NCBI RefSeq assembly: GCF_005239225.2
Contig: NC_133293.1
Coordinates: forward strand, 124,001-188,000
Source: Populus alba
Taxonomy: Eukaryota > Streptophyta > Magnoliopsida > Malpighiales > Salicaceae
Reading direction: 5' to 3'
Length of the DNA: 64,000 bases
Of this stretch, positions 12,354 through 23,733 are shown in pieces; within the stretch, counting starts at the first letter, position 1; every line of letters begins with the position of its first letter. The position numbers and the translations under genes were made by a program. The notes under the pieces were generated by a model. It did no database searches and was not told where the DNA came from. It worked only from the letters and a program-made list of their open reading frames with translations.

Positions 12354-14050
12354 ATGCATAGGGGAAAATCAATTGCACGCCATAAGCATATGATTGCAGC
12401 TAGTTCTTCTAGCAGTGATGAAAACAACGTGTCATTAGGTGCCAACCAAGAAGAGGTACCCATGTTGACTCATGACGTTGTCTCTTCGAGTGCAGTTCCA
12501 CAACTTAGAGGAGGTGTCCCTTCAAAGCGACATCCATTCACCCGCAAGTACGAGACTCATTAAAAGGATAACCTTTCAATGTAAGTTTGTTTTCCTTTGA
12601 GTTGGTTTGTGCTTAACAATCTATGAACAACTAAAATTTCATTAATTTTATTGATTTTTAGGCTCACAAACATTGAGGATGCCCGAGTAATAATATCAGC
12701 GTTTAAATCGTTGATGGAAATTTTAGTGATTCAATGGAGTCGGGTTTCCACACATTCTAATTGGAAACCTCATGTCGATGCATTGTTTACAAGATTTAAG
12801 GTTAGTGTAAACTTAAAATTTTAACTATTTTTATGTTAATTCCTTTACTCTATTGAAATTATTGATTTATTTTTTATGAATTTTTAATGCAAGTTTAAAT
12901 TCGAGTGGGTAAAGCAAATGATAATATTGCTCGGAGGGTTTGAGAGAATCCCGCTGCAACTAGGTAACATCGAAAACAATATGATATTTTTTTTTAATTT
13001 TATATATTAAAATTTTATTTTTCATTAACTCATATAGAATATTTGTATCGTGTAAGTTACATGATTTTTGGTATGAGGCACAAAAAAAATCAAAACAAAT
13101 ATGCGAGAGAAAACACTCTCTTAGGCTGGAATGACAAGTCAGTTTGGAAGGATTTCAGGCCACCATACCCCGAAGGATATATGGGTGGAATATATTCAAC
13201 TTGTGATGTTCGAGCAATTCACACAATGCTCGTAGTCGGGTGCAGGGAACCAGAGCCGGAAAATTCACGGTTCGGTTACCACACACACTGTAGATTCGTT
13301 CCATTTTTTTCGCATACGAAGCATTAGTAGGATTAATTTTAATTGCATCTATCTTTAATTAATTTGTTGTTAATTATAAATATATTTAACTTACAACATT
13401 TTTTTTTTCTTACAGGTTATGGCTCTTAGATGTGAGCTGAGCCCAATGAAGATTTTTGTAGAGATGCATGTGCGGAGTGAAGACATCCAAAAAGAGGTGC
13501 AACAGTTTGTTGACAACCGCACTCAACACTTTATTTTATGTTTGTTCAACCATTTTATTTTGCAAGTTATTATTTTCTTGAATTGAATTTGATGATTTTA
13601 TTTTTTATTTTCAGGAGACATATAACAACCGGTTGAGGGAGAGATATGGGGACGATCCTTCGACTCACTCGTATTTCAATCCAAATTTATGAATGGAGGT
13701 AGGATCGTCCGGTGGACCCAATAGAAATTGGGTGTACAGACTTTCCAACACTACGATTGAGAACTTGCAGACTACCCGTAATGTCTCAACCGTTGAGAGC
13801 TTACAATCGATATCGAGCACCCAGTCTCAAGAGTTCGTGGCCTCGCAACAACATACGAGCAATCTCATTGAAAAATAGTCATTCTGAGGATTATGAAGAA
13901 CTCTGCAAAATGGCCATGAATATGAGATTACAGATGAGTGGTACTTGGACGCCCCCTTTTAGCTATATGATTTCGAGAATGACCAGCCTCCTCCTCCTCA
14001 AGCGTCATCATTATTCTAATTTAATTTTATTTGAACATATAAATTTGTAA
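12354..14050 (+). pseudogene. CACTA second protein, Transposase_24-type (decayed)
   Basis: Several exon-like blocks in plus orientation: 12354-12563 (start MHRGKSIARHKHMIAASSSS, Ser-rich), about 12661-12800, 12893-12965, 13043-13327, 13417-13500 and 13615-13878. The later blocks carry features of the plant Ptta/En/Spm family: SEDIQKEVQQFVDN, then ETYNNRLRERYGDDPSTHSY and a WVYRLSNTT-like end. Gaps between blocks start with gt-like and end with ag-like signals, so introns are likely. A stop (TGA) falls where a Trp is expected just before MEVGSSGG (13693). The intact protein is thought to act with tnp2 in element mobility. Confidence 0.65.
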
Positions 14051-14349
14051 TGAATATTTGACTTTTATATTAAGATAATTTATTTTTACATACTTGGATT
14101 ATATATAATTTTATTTTTTTAGTTTTTTTTGTTCAATAGATTTTTTTTTGAAATAGATTTTTTAAGTATTACAGAAGGAGTTACTAACAGACTAAATTTG
14201 GCGATATATTTCTAATTATTAATAAAAAATTACTATATATGTCACTTCAACTACTGCATCACACGAAAGGATTAGAGTAAAATTACTCTAAATATCACTA
14301 CCCATCACCGACGAAATTATATTCCGTTGCACTATATATATATATATAT

Positions 14350-14554
14350 CCCGTTACACTCGAGGTTCCGCTATACATCAGAAAGGAAAGGGAAGCAAAA
14401 GAGAATTAGTAAAGTGGAAGATTCTGTGTATAATCTTTATATTCTCTGTTGAGGGTTTCGGTGAGAATCTCCTTTCGAAGTCATTTATTCATGGGATTCC
14501 ACCTTTTTACTAATATGCAATCTTTGGAGTGGAGTGGACTCTCTGATTTGAGCC

Positions 14555-14595
<41 letters not shown>

Positions 14596-15980
14596 CATTG
14601 CATTACATAATCTTAATATTAATTAATTCATGAAAACTCTATACTTCTCGAATATTGTGCAGCATATCTGCACATAGGACTTCCAATTAATCATGCAATA
14701 TATATCACATCAAGAAAAGCAAGATTGAGTTGGATGGCTTTCACATGACCCAACTCAGCCAGAATATCTACAACCTTTAGGTCCCTTTTAAGCCTAATAA
14801 TAGGAGATAAGGGCAATGGAAAGATAAATTATTGTCACCATTGGACCAGCCTGGAAAGGTCCTTTGGTCGGCAATCTTCTCCTCGCGATTGCCAACGTGA
14901 ATTATTACTCTTAAATTCTTAATCACATAAAATGAAGGGAAATCAACAAAGGTCAAGGACAAGGGATGATGGGAGTGTATCATACTAATAATTATTTATC
15001 TAAACTTGAATTCAATCAATGATCATATATCTTGGTGGGTTTTTTTTTTTTTTTTAAAAAAAAAACAAATTAGTTAAAAATGATGAATATTTTAGCTTCA
15101 TGATGTGCGACCCGTGCGAAATAATTACATAGTAGAAAGAAACTTACAATGGTGAGAGTGAGATTACAATAAATTTTCATGGAGTTGGTCAAATATGGCA
15201 AATTCATATGGACCTCACGACCTGGGGAGGGTTCCCATCGTTTTCTTATCTTTCAATTATTTCACATGGAAATTCTGCTGCTCCACATAGACATTTCACA
15301 TTGCCCTCTCCAATTCTTTTCACAACGTGATTTTTATCCCACCCGTACCGCTCCATTTCTCTCTTTGTTTTCTTTTCTTTTGTAGTGTTATTTGCTTCTT
15401 CTTCGAACTCAGAAAATAAGAAGGGACACTGTGGCTCTTAGATACGACTAGGGGTTTTTTTTTTTTACCCCCGGTATGGTATATGAATTTAAAAAACTTA
15501 TTAAAAAAAAAAAAAACAACAAAAATAATGAGGATAAAATATGATATATGAATACAATAAAAAAGGATAAAATCATAAAAAAATTAATTTTTAAAACCAT
15601 CAGCGGTAAAATAAATTAAAATTAAAATAATAAATATCAAATCTAAAATTAAAAAAATAATGGAGGAAAAAATTGAAAAAAAAATTATATAAATTAATTA
15701 AAATAACAAAATAGTAAGCAATTAAAATAATATGGACTAAATCCTAAGGACCAAAAAAATTAAACGGCTGATGTTAAGTGTTGCCAAGCTAGGCAAGAAA
15801 TCCAAGGAAGAAAAGGAAGAAAAAAAGAGAGAGAATAAAGCCCATCACCACCACAAACCAGAGACCATATAGTAACACATGATGTTCATAAAGGTTTTGA
15901 TCACCACGAGGAATCGAAAAACACCAAGAAAACCTATTTTCTATTGGTGATAACACAAACTCATTTCCTGCAGACAATCA
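14350..15980. other. Intergenic DNA with microsatellite
   Basis: Contains an (AT)n run at about 14559-14594, a smaller one at 14336-14349, and A-rich tracts (15490-15720). I see no supported gene. Confidence 0.5.
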
Positions 15981-15984
15981 AGGA

Positions 15985-16093
15985 GAGAATCAGTCCAAGC
16001 ATTAAGGAGAAAATTGGTGGAGGATAGCTTGATAGCAACCATGTGAACCATAGTGTTGAAGGAGAGAGTAGAAGAAGAGTTTTTTGAGGCCAT
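15985..16093 (-). pseudogene. Start of a Ty1/copia gag gene
   Basis: On the minus strand, downstream of an LTR and primer-binding site, a frame opens at 16093 with MASKNSSSTLSF followed by MVHMVAIKLSSTNFLL. This resembles the N-terminal block of copia-type gag proteins (LTI/VKL-S-xNFLLW). It loses similarity after about 35 codons and reaches a stop near 15985. The rest of the element is missing on this side. Confidence 0.55.
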
Positions 16094-16119
16094 AGGATCG
16101 GATGGAGGTTAATCCTAAT

Positions 16120-16131
16120 GCTCTGATACCA
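16120..16131 (-). other. Primer-binding site of copia remnant
   Basis: Minus-strand TGGTATCAGAGC, complementary to the 3' end of initiator-Met tRNA, two bases from the LTR end. Confidence 0.8.
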
Positions 16132-16133
16132 TA

Positions 16134-16309
16134 TGAAGGTTTTATAAACCAATAATTATCAACTATAACACTGCTTATGGCATTGGAGTTTCATTATATA
16201 AAAAAGCTTTACAACAATAGAGAATAAGGAAATAGTTGTTACAAACTACACAGGGAATTATATCTATACATTCTATAATTAGAATTAATCAACTCCTAAA
16301 TGTTGCACA
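16134..16309 (-). mobile_element. Short copia-type LTR
   Basis: Bounded by TG...CA ends and lying next to the PBS at 16120-16131. At 176 bp it is short, as in the Ale/Retrofit copia group. The inner boundary at 16309 is my best estimate, since there is no second LTR to compare. On its other side lies the truncated RT fragment, so one LTR separates the 3' part of one copy from the 5' part of another. Confidence 0.45.
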
Positions 16310-16428
16310 ATCAACTGTAATGCCATGATAATCGATAGGTAGTTGATGAATGAAAAAGATGGTCATCAGTGGTTAAATGATGGGAAACAATCATGGGAGT
16401 TCCAATTGGCTTGGAATCAAGGAGGTCG
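16310..16428 (-). pseudogene. Copia reverse transcriptase fragment, distal part
   Basis: Minus strand. Continues the copia RT fragment at 23734-24105 in frame across the inserted Ty3 element: ...RADL / LDSKPIGTPM then HSSTTYR. This is the usual C-terminal part of copia RT. It ends at the LTR, so the RNase H domain is deleted. Confidence 0.75.
16424..16428 (+). other. Target-site duplication, left copy (GGTCG)
   Basis: Five bases directly left of the Ty3 LTR, repeated directly right of the other LTR (23729-23733). Confidence 0.9.
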
Positions 16429-17140
16429 TGATGCGAACCTCGTGATCACGTGGTTATGCAACCTACAATCAAGATTGAAATCTGATCCCGGAAAGCCGAA
16501 ATAGGTATGATATGAGTGCGACACAATGAAAACCTGCCCCAAGGCACCAACACTATTGGAATGAGTAGAATGACGCCACGAAGCCAGTTAATCTTCGATA
16601 AGTCAGATTCAGTTCGTTCAAGAACTGAAGAATGCAAGAATCACTCTCACACGTTAAAACTGAAAAATTCAGAATAATAATCATCAAAGCTGCCAAAATT
16701 TTGGCCTACATGAGTTTAAGTAGTTCTTGAAAAGTTAACCCTAATGGACCCTTTATGTGGACTTATATGAGGTCTACTCAAAATTAGCCCAAAACCCTAA
16801 AATGAAAAGCCCATAACTTAATCCAAACAAGCCTTGGATCCTAGCTTAAAACAAAGTATGAATTAAGCCCAAACAAGCCTTAGGCTGTAGCTAACAAAAT
16901 AAAATAAAGCCCTTATCTCATGGCCCAAATAAGGTTGTATTGGACCCCTCTTGCACATGGATAAGATGTACTAGGATCTCCTCTTGATACTCCGATGGAC
17001 CTTCTAATTCTGACTTGGTGGTAACCTTCAAAACCAATGCATTCAATGCGTCTTTCAATGTCTTTGTCTTGGACCGAGTCATTGGTCCATTTGGAACATG
17101 TAATGGGTCCTTGCTGGTGTTTCTGGGCTGGTCCGCATCA
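16429..17140 (-). repeat. 3' LTR of the Ty3 element (712 bp)
   Basis: Starts TGATGCG and ends CGCATCA on the plus strand, a 7-bp terminal inverted repeat. It matches 23027-23728 nearly throughout, with a 10-bp block at about 16648-16658 that the other copy lacks. Confidence 0.92.
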
Positions 17141-18258
17141 TCCCCTCTCTCCTTGAAAGGATTCGACCTCGAATCAAAATCTATGTCAAACAAAGTAAGA
17201 TCAACAACATTAAAGGTAGCACTAACATTATACTCACCTAGAAGGTCAATTTTGTATGCGTTGTCATTGATTCTCTCTAAGACCTGAAAAGGACCATCAC
17301 CACGAGGCTGTAATTTTGATTTTCTTTGGTTAGGAAATCGTTCCTTACACATGTGCACCCATACCCAATCACCGGGTTGGAAAACAACCAGTTTACGTCC
17401 CTTATTTGCTTTAGAAGCGTAAAGTCTGTTCTTTTTCTCTATTTGTAGTTGAACTCCCTCATGGAGTTCTCTCACCATCTTTGCCTTCTTTTCACCATCT
17501 AAACTTACCCTTTCTTCAAAAGGTAAAGGAATTAAGTCCATAAGAGTTAGTGGATTAAAACCATAAACAATTTCAAAAGGAGAAAAAGTAGTAGTTGAAT
17601 GCACAGTTCTATTATAAGCAAACTCAACAAAAGGCAAACATTCTTCCCAACTTTTCAAATTCTTTTGAATTACAGCACGTAAAAGTTGGGATAATGTTCT
17701 ATTCACTACCTCAGTTTGTCCATCTGTTTGAGGATGGCATGTTGTCGAAAATAAGAGTTTAGTTCCCAACTTTCCCCATAAGGTCTTCCAAAAGTAACTA
17801 AGGAACTTAACATCACGATCTGACACTATACTCTTAGGAATGCCATGCAAACGTACAATCTCTCTAAAGAACAAGTCTGCGATATGAGATGCATCATCTG
17901 TTTTATGGCATGCAATGAAATGCGCCATTTTAGAAAACCTATCAACCACAACAAAGATAGAGTCTCTACCTTTCTTTGACCTAGGTAAACCTAAAACAAA
18001 GTCCATAGAGATATCTACCCAAGGTTCAGTAGGCACAGGTAGTGGTGTATATAGTCCATGCGGTTGTACTCTAGATTTTGCCTTTCTACAAGCAATGCAC
18101 TGTTCACAAATTCGTTGCACATCTCTTTTCATCTTTGGCCAATAGAAATACTCATTTAATACATCCAAGGTTTTCGCAACCCTAAAGTGACCCATTAAAC
18201 CACCCTCATGTGCTTCACGAACAAGCAATTCACGCAAAGAACTAGCAGGAACACACAA
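16918..18258 (-). pseudogene. Ty3 integrase region
   Basis: Carries the HHCC zinc-binding region ([13 protein letters not shown]... [11 protein letters not shown]), the DDE core (MDFVLGLPR with the first Asp, then IVSDRD with the second, and the Glu in the [12 protein letters not shown] block) and a C-terminal tail ending in [15 protein letters not shown]. The tail continues into the 3' LTR and stops at 16918. It is separated from the RT frame only by an in-frame TAA at 18268-18270, so the original product was a continuous polyprotein. Integrase would insert the cDNA. The C-terminal tail is where CRM elements carry their centromere-targeting motif; I cannot confirm that motif here. Confidence 0.88.
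17141..17155 (-). other. Polypurine tract
   Basis: Minus-strand CAAGGAGAGAGGGGA directly beside the 3' LTR, the normal position for plus-strand DNA priming. Confidence 0.75.
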
Positions 18259-18267
18259 TCTATTCTC

Positions 18268-19836
18268 TTAGAACAAATAACCATCCATCAAATAAAACTT
18301 ACCGAAAGCTGAATGTCTACATGCATTATAAATCTCAGCAAAGTCAGAGTCATTATCATACAATTCCTTCACATATTCAAAACCTAACAATCTAGTATTC
18401 ATGATGTGTAAAAGAACATACCTACGCGAGAGTGCATCAGCTACGATGTTCTCTTTCCCTTGCTTATACTTGATTACGTAAGGGAAAGTTTCAATGAATT
18501 CAACCCATTTTGCATGCCTCCTATTCAACTTACCTTGTCCTTTCAGATGTTTCAAGGACTCATGATCCGAATGGATTACAAACTCTTTTGGCCACAAGTA
18601 ATGTTGCCATGTCTCAAGTGCTCTTACCAATGCATAGAGTTCTTTATCGTAAGTTGGATAGTTCAAGGTCGCTCCACTTAACTTCTCACTGAAATACGCA
18701 ATAGGACTCCGATCCTGCATCAGAACAACACCTATTCCTATTCCAGACGCATCACATTCTATTTCAAATGCTTTCGTAAAGTCAGGTAAACCCAAAACAG
18801 GTGCAGAACATAATTTCTCTTTCAAAAGAACAAATGCCAATTCTTGTTCCTCCCCCCATTTAAACCCAACTGATTTTTTAACAACTTCATTTAAAGGGGC
18901 AGCTATTGTACTGAAATCTTTCACAAAACGCCTGTAAAAACTAGCTAACCCATGAAAACTCCTTACCTCACTTACCGATTTGGGTGTAGGCCAATCCCGG
19001 ATGGCCTTAACTTTCTCCTCATCCATCTCGATACCCTGTGCAGTTACAACATAGCCAAGAAACACAATTTTTTCCATGCAAAAGGCACACTTTGTAAAAT
19101 TAGCATACAATTTCTCACTACGCAACACACTAAGTACATTACGCAAATGATCAAGATGCTCAATTAAGTTCTTGCTATATATCAAAATGTCATCAAAATA
19201 CACAACCACAAACTTACCTATAAATGCACGCAAAACATGATTCATTAAGCGCATAAATGTACTAGGTGCATTTGTAAGTCCAAACGACATTACTAACCAT
19301 TCATACAAACCATGTTTAGTCTTAAATGCTGTTTTCCACTCATCACCTTCTTTCATCCTAATTTGATGGTACCCACTTTTCAAGTCAATTTTAGAGAAAA
19401 TACAGGATCCATGTAACTCATCTAACATGTCATCAAGCCTAGGAATGGGATGTCTATATTTTACCGTTATGTTGTTGATGGCCCGACAATCAACACACAT
19501 CCTCCATGTTCCATCCTTCTTTGGCACAAGTAGCACGGGTACAACACACGGGCTCATTCTCTCACGAATGTAGCCCTTTTCCATCAGCTCATCAACTTGC
19601 CTTTGAAGCTCCTTTGTCTCCTCGGGATTGCTTCTATAAGCTGGTCGGTTAGGAATTGAAGCTCCGGGTATGAAATCAATTTGATGCTCTATCCCCCTCA
19701 ATGGTGGTAATCCGCTAGGAGTATCGTCGGGGAACACATCATCAAATCCATGTAACAAAGAAATAGCAACACTAGGCACAATATGATCAAGATCATTAGT
19801 ATTAAAGTAAGCCTCTTTGTACACAAGTAAGATCAT
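18268..19836 (-). pseudogene. Ty3 reverse transcriptase and RNase H region
   Basis: Contains the RT blocks [45 protein letters not shown] and the catalytic [11 protein letters not shown]. Next comes LGYVV...[18 protein letters not shown], then RNase H with [27 protein letters not shown] and the closing VADALSRR. The order is normal for Ty3. It overlaps the preceding gag-protease frame by four bases (ATGA), in a different frame. Related elements usually read this junction in one frame, so a single lost base is likely. Confidence 0.9.
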
Positions 19837-21251
19837 TGCTTGTTAGTGAAAAATACAGATCTGACCTCACCCTCTCCAACATAAAAATTGGGTTGTTTCT
19901 TTAGTTTTTCCACACAATTCTCATCACACTTGCTGACTTTCTTCACTCCTTTTGTCTTACCTCCACTCTCGGCCAGATTTGGGTGTTTTTGAGTTGTGGT
20001 CGAATGGTTTGATTTGTTTGGAGTGTTGGCCAAATATTTGCTTGTGTTTGGATGGGTGGCTGAATGGGTTGTAGTGGTTTGGGTTCTAGCTGAATCTGAT
20101 GGTCTTCTCTCCCCTTGTTCCTCACCTTGTTTTTCTCTCCCCATCGCCTCATGCTCACTTTTTAGCTTTATTTGATCATCATACACCTGTTTGGGTGTAA
20201 GAGGTACAAGAGTGATGGTTTTACCATCTTTTACAATGGTATACCTATTTTTAACCCCATCATGAATTGCCTTCCTATCATATTGCCATGGTCTCCCCAA
20301 CAAGATGTGACTTGCTTGCATTGGTACCACGTCGCACAGAACTTCATCAACATATTTCCCAATCGAAAATGGAACCACAACCTGTTTAGTCACTTTCACT
20401 TCACCACTATCATTCAGCCATTGCAATCTATATGGTTTAGCATGCTTAGCAGTACACAAATTCAGTTTACTAACAAGGGTGGCACTGCAAACATTAACAC
20501 AACTTCCACTATCTATAATTAAACCACACACCTTTCTTTGTACGTAACAACGCGTATGGAAGATGTTCTCCCTTTGTTCATTAGTATCATCTTCTTTGAC
20601 CTGAACCTGAAGTGTTAGCCTTATAACCAAGGACTCCTCAACCGGTAATGCTAACTCATCCCCATCATTATCCTCCAATGGTGGCATGCCTTCACAATCA
20701 GAACTGTCACTTTCAGATTCCACATCATCATTATCTCTAATCATCATGATTCTCTTGTTTGGACACTCTGAAGCATAATGTCCATGTCCCTGACACCTGA
20801 AACATTTAACATCACGAGTACGTTTAGGTTGAGTTTCACATTTACCTTTGGCATCAGTAGGGACATCAACTTTAGCCTTTGGTGGTTCAGTTCTAGAAGG
20901 ACCAAAGGATCTTGGGCGGACAATGCCCTCTCTCTTTAGATTCGGCTTCCAAGATGATGACGAACCCGAATTAAACGCTGGCCGAGCATGCCCCCTCCTA
21001 AGTTGTCTCTCCACCTTCGTCGCCATGTGAACCATGTCCTCTAGCTCCACATAATGCTGTAACTCAACCACATTAGCAATGTCCCGATTCAACCCATTAA
21101 GAAATCTAGCCATGGTGGCTTCTCTATCCTCAACAACATTAGCCCGAATCATTACTATCTCCATCTCTTTGTGATATTCATCTACTGTCTTATAACCTTG
21201 ATTCAGACCTTGGAGCTTCAGATATAAGTCTCTATAATAGTGGTTTGGCAC
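19833..21251 (-). pseudogene. Ty3 gag C-terminal half and protease
   Basis: The frame opens after a TGA at 21255-21257. It contains the end of the gag capsid region (YYRDLYLKLQGLNQGYKTVDEY) and a nucleocapsid zinc knuckle of CCHC type (CFRCQGHGHYASEC, about 20770-20815). An acidic linker follows, then the aspartic protease with LIIDSGSCVNVCSA (around 20480-20525) and the ILLGRPW flap-end block. A Thr/Ser-rich stretch near its end (about 19960-20110) looks less conserved. Confidence 0.85.
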
Positions 21252-21382
21252 AAATCATCTCCTCATTAAAACTTTCATCTCCCCCCAAGTCTGAACGGGT
21301 CGCTCGCCATTCCTCCTCCTACTGATCACAATCTGATCCCACCAAATAAATGCATACTCCGTAAACTCAATTATCACCAATT

Positions 21383-21856
21383 TCACCTTTTTTGTTCAGA
21401 ATAGCTATGGCAATCAAAAATCCAATCCACTTTTTTCTCCCATTCCAAATAAGCCTCCGGATCGTTTTTACCTTGAAAGCTAGGAATTTTCAGTTTAATG
21501 GTATCCAAGTCCCCATCCATATCTTCATAAGTGCTCATGCCACGGAAATTCACATTCCTCCTAGCCCTGTTCGGTCCAGACCTGATTCCTTGGCCAGCTG
21601 ATGTAAAATCATAGTCATCTTCACCCCCATCTACGTTTTCATCAACAAACTCTTCAAAATCAGATTTGACATTCTGTGCCGCCATACGGACCGTATTTCC
21701 CCGGCGATCAGCCCCACTATGCTGTTGCTTTATCGAATTCACCTCATCTTTCAGATCCTTGTATGTCCTAGACAACAACTCAAGTTGCTGGCCTATGGAT
21801 CGCAATTGGAAAGCTACGTCAACGTTTTGTGTCGCTGATTCGTTGTTTTCAGACAT
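21383..21856 (-). pseudogene. Ty3 gag N-terminal part
   Basis: Begins MSENNESATQNVDVAFQLRS, a predicted coiled-coil-like N-terminus, then an acidic and Gly/Arg-rich stretch and KIPSFQGKNDPEAYLEWEKKVDWIF. That last block starts the retrotransposon gag capsid domain. The frame closes at 21383 because of a probable one-base deletion. The capsid domain continues in the next frame and is then cut by a TGA at 21255-21257. Confidence 0.85.
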
Positions 21857-23012
21857 TCTTTGAATCTGTAAAATTTGGTCAGTAGCACAAATATATCCTC
21901 ACACCTCTTGTGTATCACACAAAATAAAATCAAGGTTTTTCACTCTATTAAGCTCTCTACGCCTTTTACCTCACAACTTGCTTTCTTTTGGTTCTTTAGG
22001 AACTGAAATCAACAAATCAAAGTCAGTAGCTTTCACGGCGCACTCTAATTATAATTTTCAGACTCAAGAAGCAAAACAATATACTGAAAACAAACCAAAA
22101 CGAAACTACGATTACGATTTTGCGAGTAGCAATGCAAATTCATGCGAATTGTGGACGAAACGAAGACACGAAATAAAACAAAAGCGAATATTAGCGAAAA
22201 AAATTACTTGACTCATAGATAACCCAAATATAATAGAAATAAAAAGATTAAGACAAACCTAAATAGTATAGATCATGTTCTCAAACTTGACGCAAATCTA
22301 TCCTATTACGCAATTTTTACGTAACAGAATTGAAACCCAAACCAAACGATCTCGAAATGACCTCAAATTCAATATTTGGTAATACAAGACTATGAAAACA
22401 CTAATACTCAATTTATAGGTCATTCTCTTATGTCTAGGTACCCAAACCCCTTGTATGATCAGTTTGCGGCAGAATTGAACCTCCAGAAACCGATATCAAA
22501 ATAATCCCAAATTTAATATGTGGTGCAATCGCATACCCAATACTCAGAATATGAAGTTTTAATAGATTCCAAGGTGTTTTACCTAGGGTTCACTAAGAGT
22601 AGTGTTTTGCGGCAGAATTGAAACTCGAATTAAAACCTCAAGCAAATAATATCAGAATAAGCCCAACTTTGATATATCATGCGATCCCACCCCCAATAGA
22701 CTTAATATGAAGTTTAAATTGATTCTGAGGTGGTTTGCTTATGGTTCACCAAGATTTGTGTTTCTGCGGCAAAAATTGAATGATCCTTCAAATTTCAACT
22801 AATCACTCTTTTCTCTATTTCTTTCTGATTTTTTTTCTTTTTAACAAACTGATATGATTAGAGACAGTAACAAGATGAAATATAAACTTTTTTTTTTTTG
22901 CTTAGATGACACAGACACAAAGAATAAGAACATGGATGCAAACACTGAAAAACTTAAGGGACACTAAAAAAAAAGAAAATAACAGAATGATATGACCTTG
23001 TTTCGGAGCCTA

Positions 23013-23024
23013 GCTCTGATACCA
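23013..23024 (-). other. Primer-binding site, initiator-Met tRNA
   Basis: Minus-strand TGGTATCAGAGC two bases from the 5' LTR edge at 23027, an exact match to the usual initiator-Met site. Confidence 0.92.
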
Positions 23025-23026
23025 AC

Positions 23027-23728
23027 TGATGCGAACCTCGTGATCACGTGGTCACGCAACCCACAATCAAGATTGAGATCTTATCCCGGAAAGCTGAAAT
23101 AGGTCTGATATGAGTGCGACACAATGGAAACCTGCCCCAAGGCACCAACACTATTGGAATGAGTAGAATGACGCCACGAAGCCAGTTAATCTTCGATAAG
23201 TCAAATTCAGTTCGTTTAAGAACTGAAGAATGCAAGAATCACTCTCACTGAAAAATTCAGAATAATAATCATCAAAGCTGCCGAAATTTTGGCCTACATG
23301 AGTTTAAATAGTTCTTGAAAAGTTAACCCTAATGGATCCTTTATGTGGACTTATATGAGGTCCACTCAAAACTAGCCCAAAACCCTAAAATGAAAAGCCC
23401 ATAACTTAATCCAAACAAGCCTTGGATCCTAGCTTAAAACAAAGTATGAATTAAGCCCAAACAAGCCTTGGGCTGTAGCTAACAAAATAAAATAAAGCCC
23501 TTATCTCATGGCCCAAATAAGGTTGTATTGGACCCCTCTTGCACATGGATAAGATGTACTAGGATCTCCTCTTGATACTCCAATGGACCTTCCAATTCTG
23601 ACTTGGTGGTAACCTTCAAAACCAATGCATTCAATGCGTCTTTCAATGTCTTTGTCTTGGACCGAGTCATTGGTCCATTTGGAAAATGTAATGGGTCTTT
23701 GCTGGTGTTTCTGGGCTGGTCCGCATCA
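23027..23728 (-). repeat. 5' LTR of the Ty3 element (702 bp)
   Basis: Same TGATGCG...CGCATCA ends as the other copy. The plus-strand edge at 23728 is followed directly by the GGTCG duplication. Confidence 0.92.
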
Positions 23729-23733
23729 GGTCG
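23729..23733 (+). other. Target-site duplication, right copy (GGTCG)
   Basis: Matches 16424-16428, which confirms the outer boundaries of the inserted element. Confidence 0.9.

Larger units (their letters stand above)
8598..14340 (+). mobile_element. Degenerate CACTA (En/Spm) transposon
   Basis: The left end starts CACTACTAAAAAAT (8598-8611), as CACTA inverted repeats do. Inside, in plus orientation, are a broken tnp2-type transposase (9571-11124) and a broken second protein of the plant En/Spm Transposase_24 type (12354-14050). Short ATCGGTG/CACCGAC-type motifs near both ends resemble subterminal repeats. I found no clear right inverted repeat, so the end is set after the last subterminal-like sequence. 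No target duplication could be assigned. Confidence 0.7.
16429..23728 (-). mobile_element. Ty3/gypsy chromovirus, CRM-like, nearly complete
   Basis: A 7.3-kb element in minus orientation with two LTRs (16429-17140 and 23027-23728), PBS, polypurine tract, gag and pol, flanked by GGTCG duplications. By eye the LTRs differ at about 20 positions plus one 10-bp indel over 700 bp, so insertion was fairly recent on the scale of this window. The CRM-like assignment rests on three points: gag style, a pol frame that continues about 220 bp into the 3' LTR, and an initiator-Met PBS. It is an inference. Two frameshifts and two stop codons break the coding sequence, so it is non-autonomous as read. It sits inside a copia RT. 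Confidence 0.9.

Noticed and set aside
15376..15387. Tcttttgtagtg as right end of the CACTA element
   Set aside because: Weak similarity to the left end, no matching 3-bp duplication, and no subterminal-like motifs in the preceding kilobase.
17015..17287. Plus-strand frames inside the Ty3 element, e.g. 90 codons here and 18460-18692
   Set aside because: They are antisense to the integrase and RT/RNase H coding sequence.
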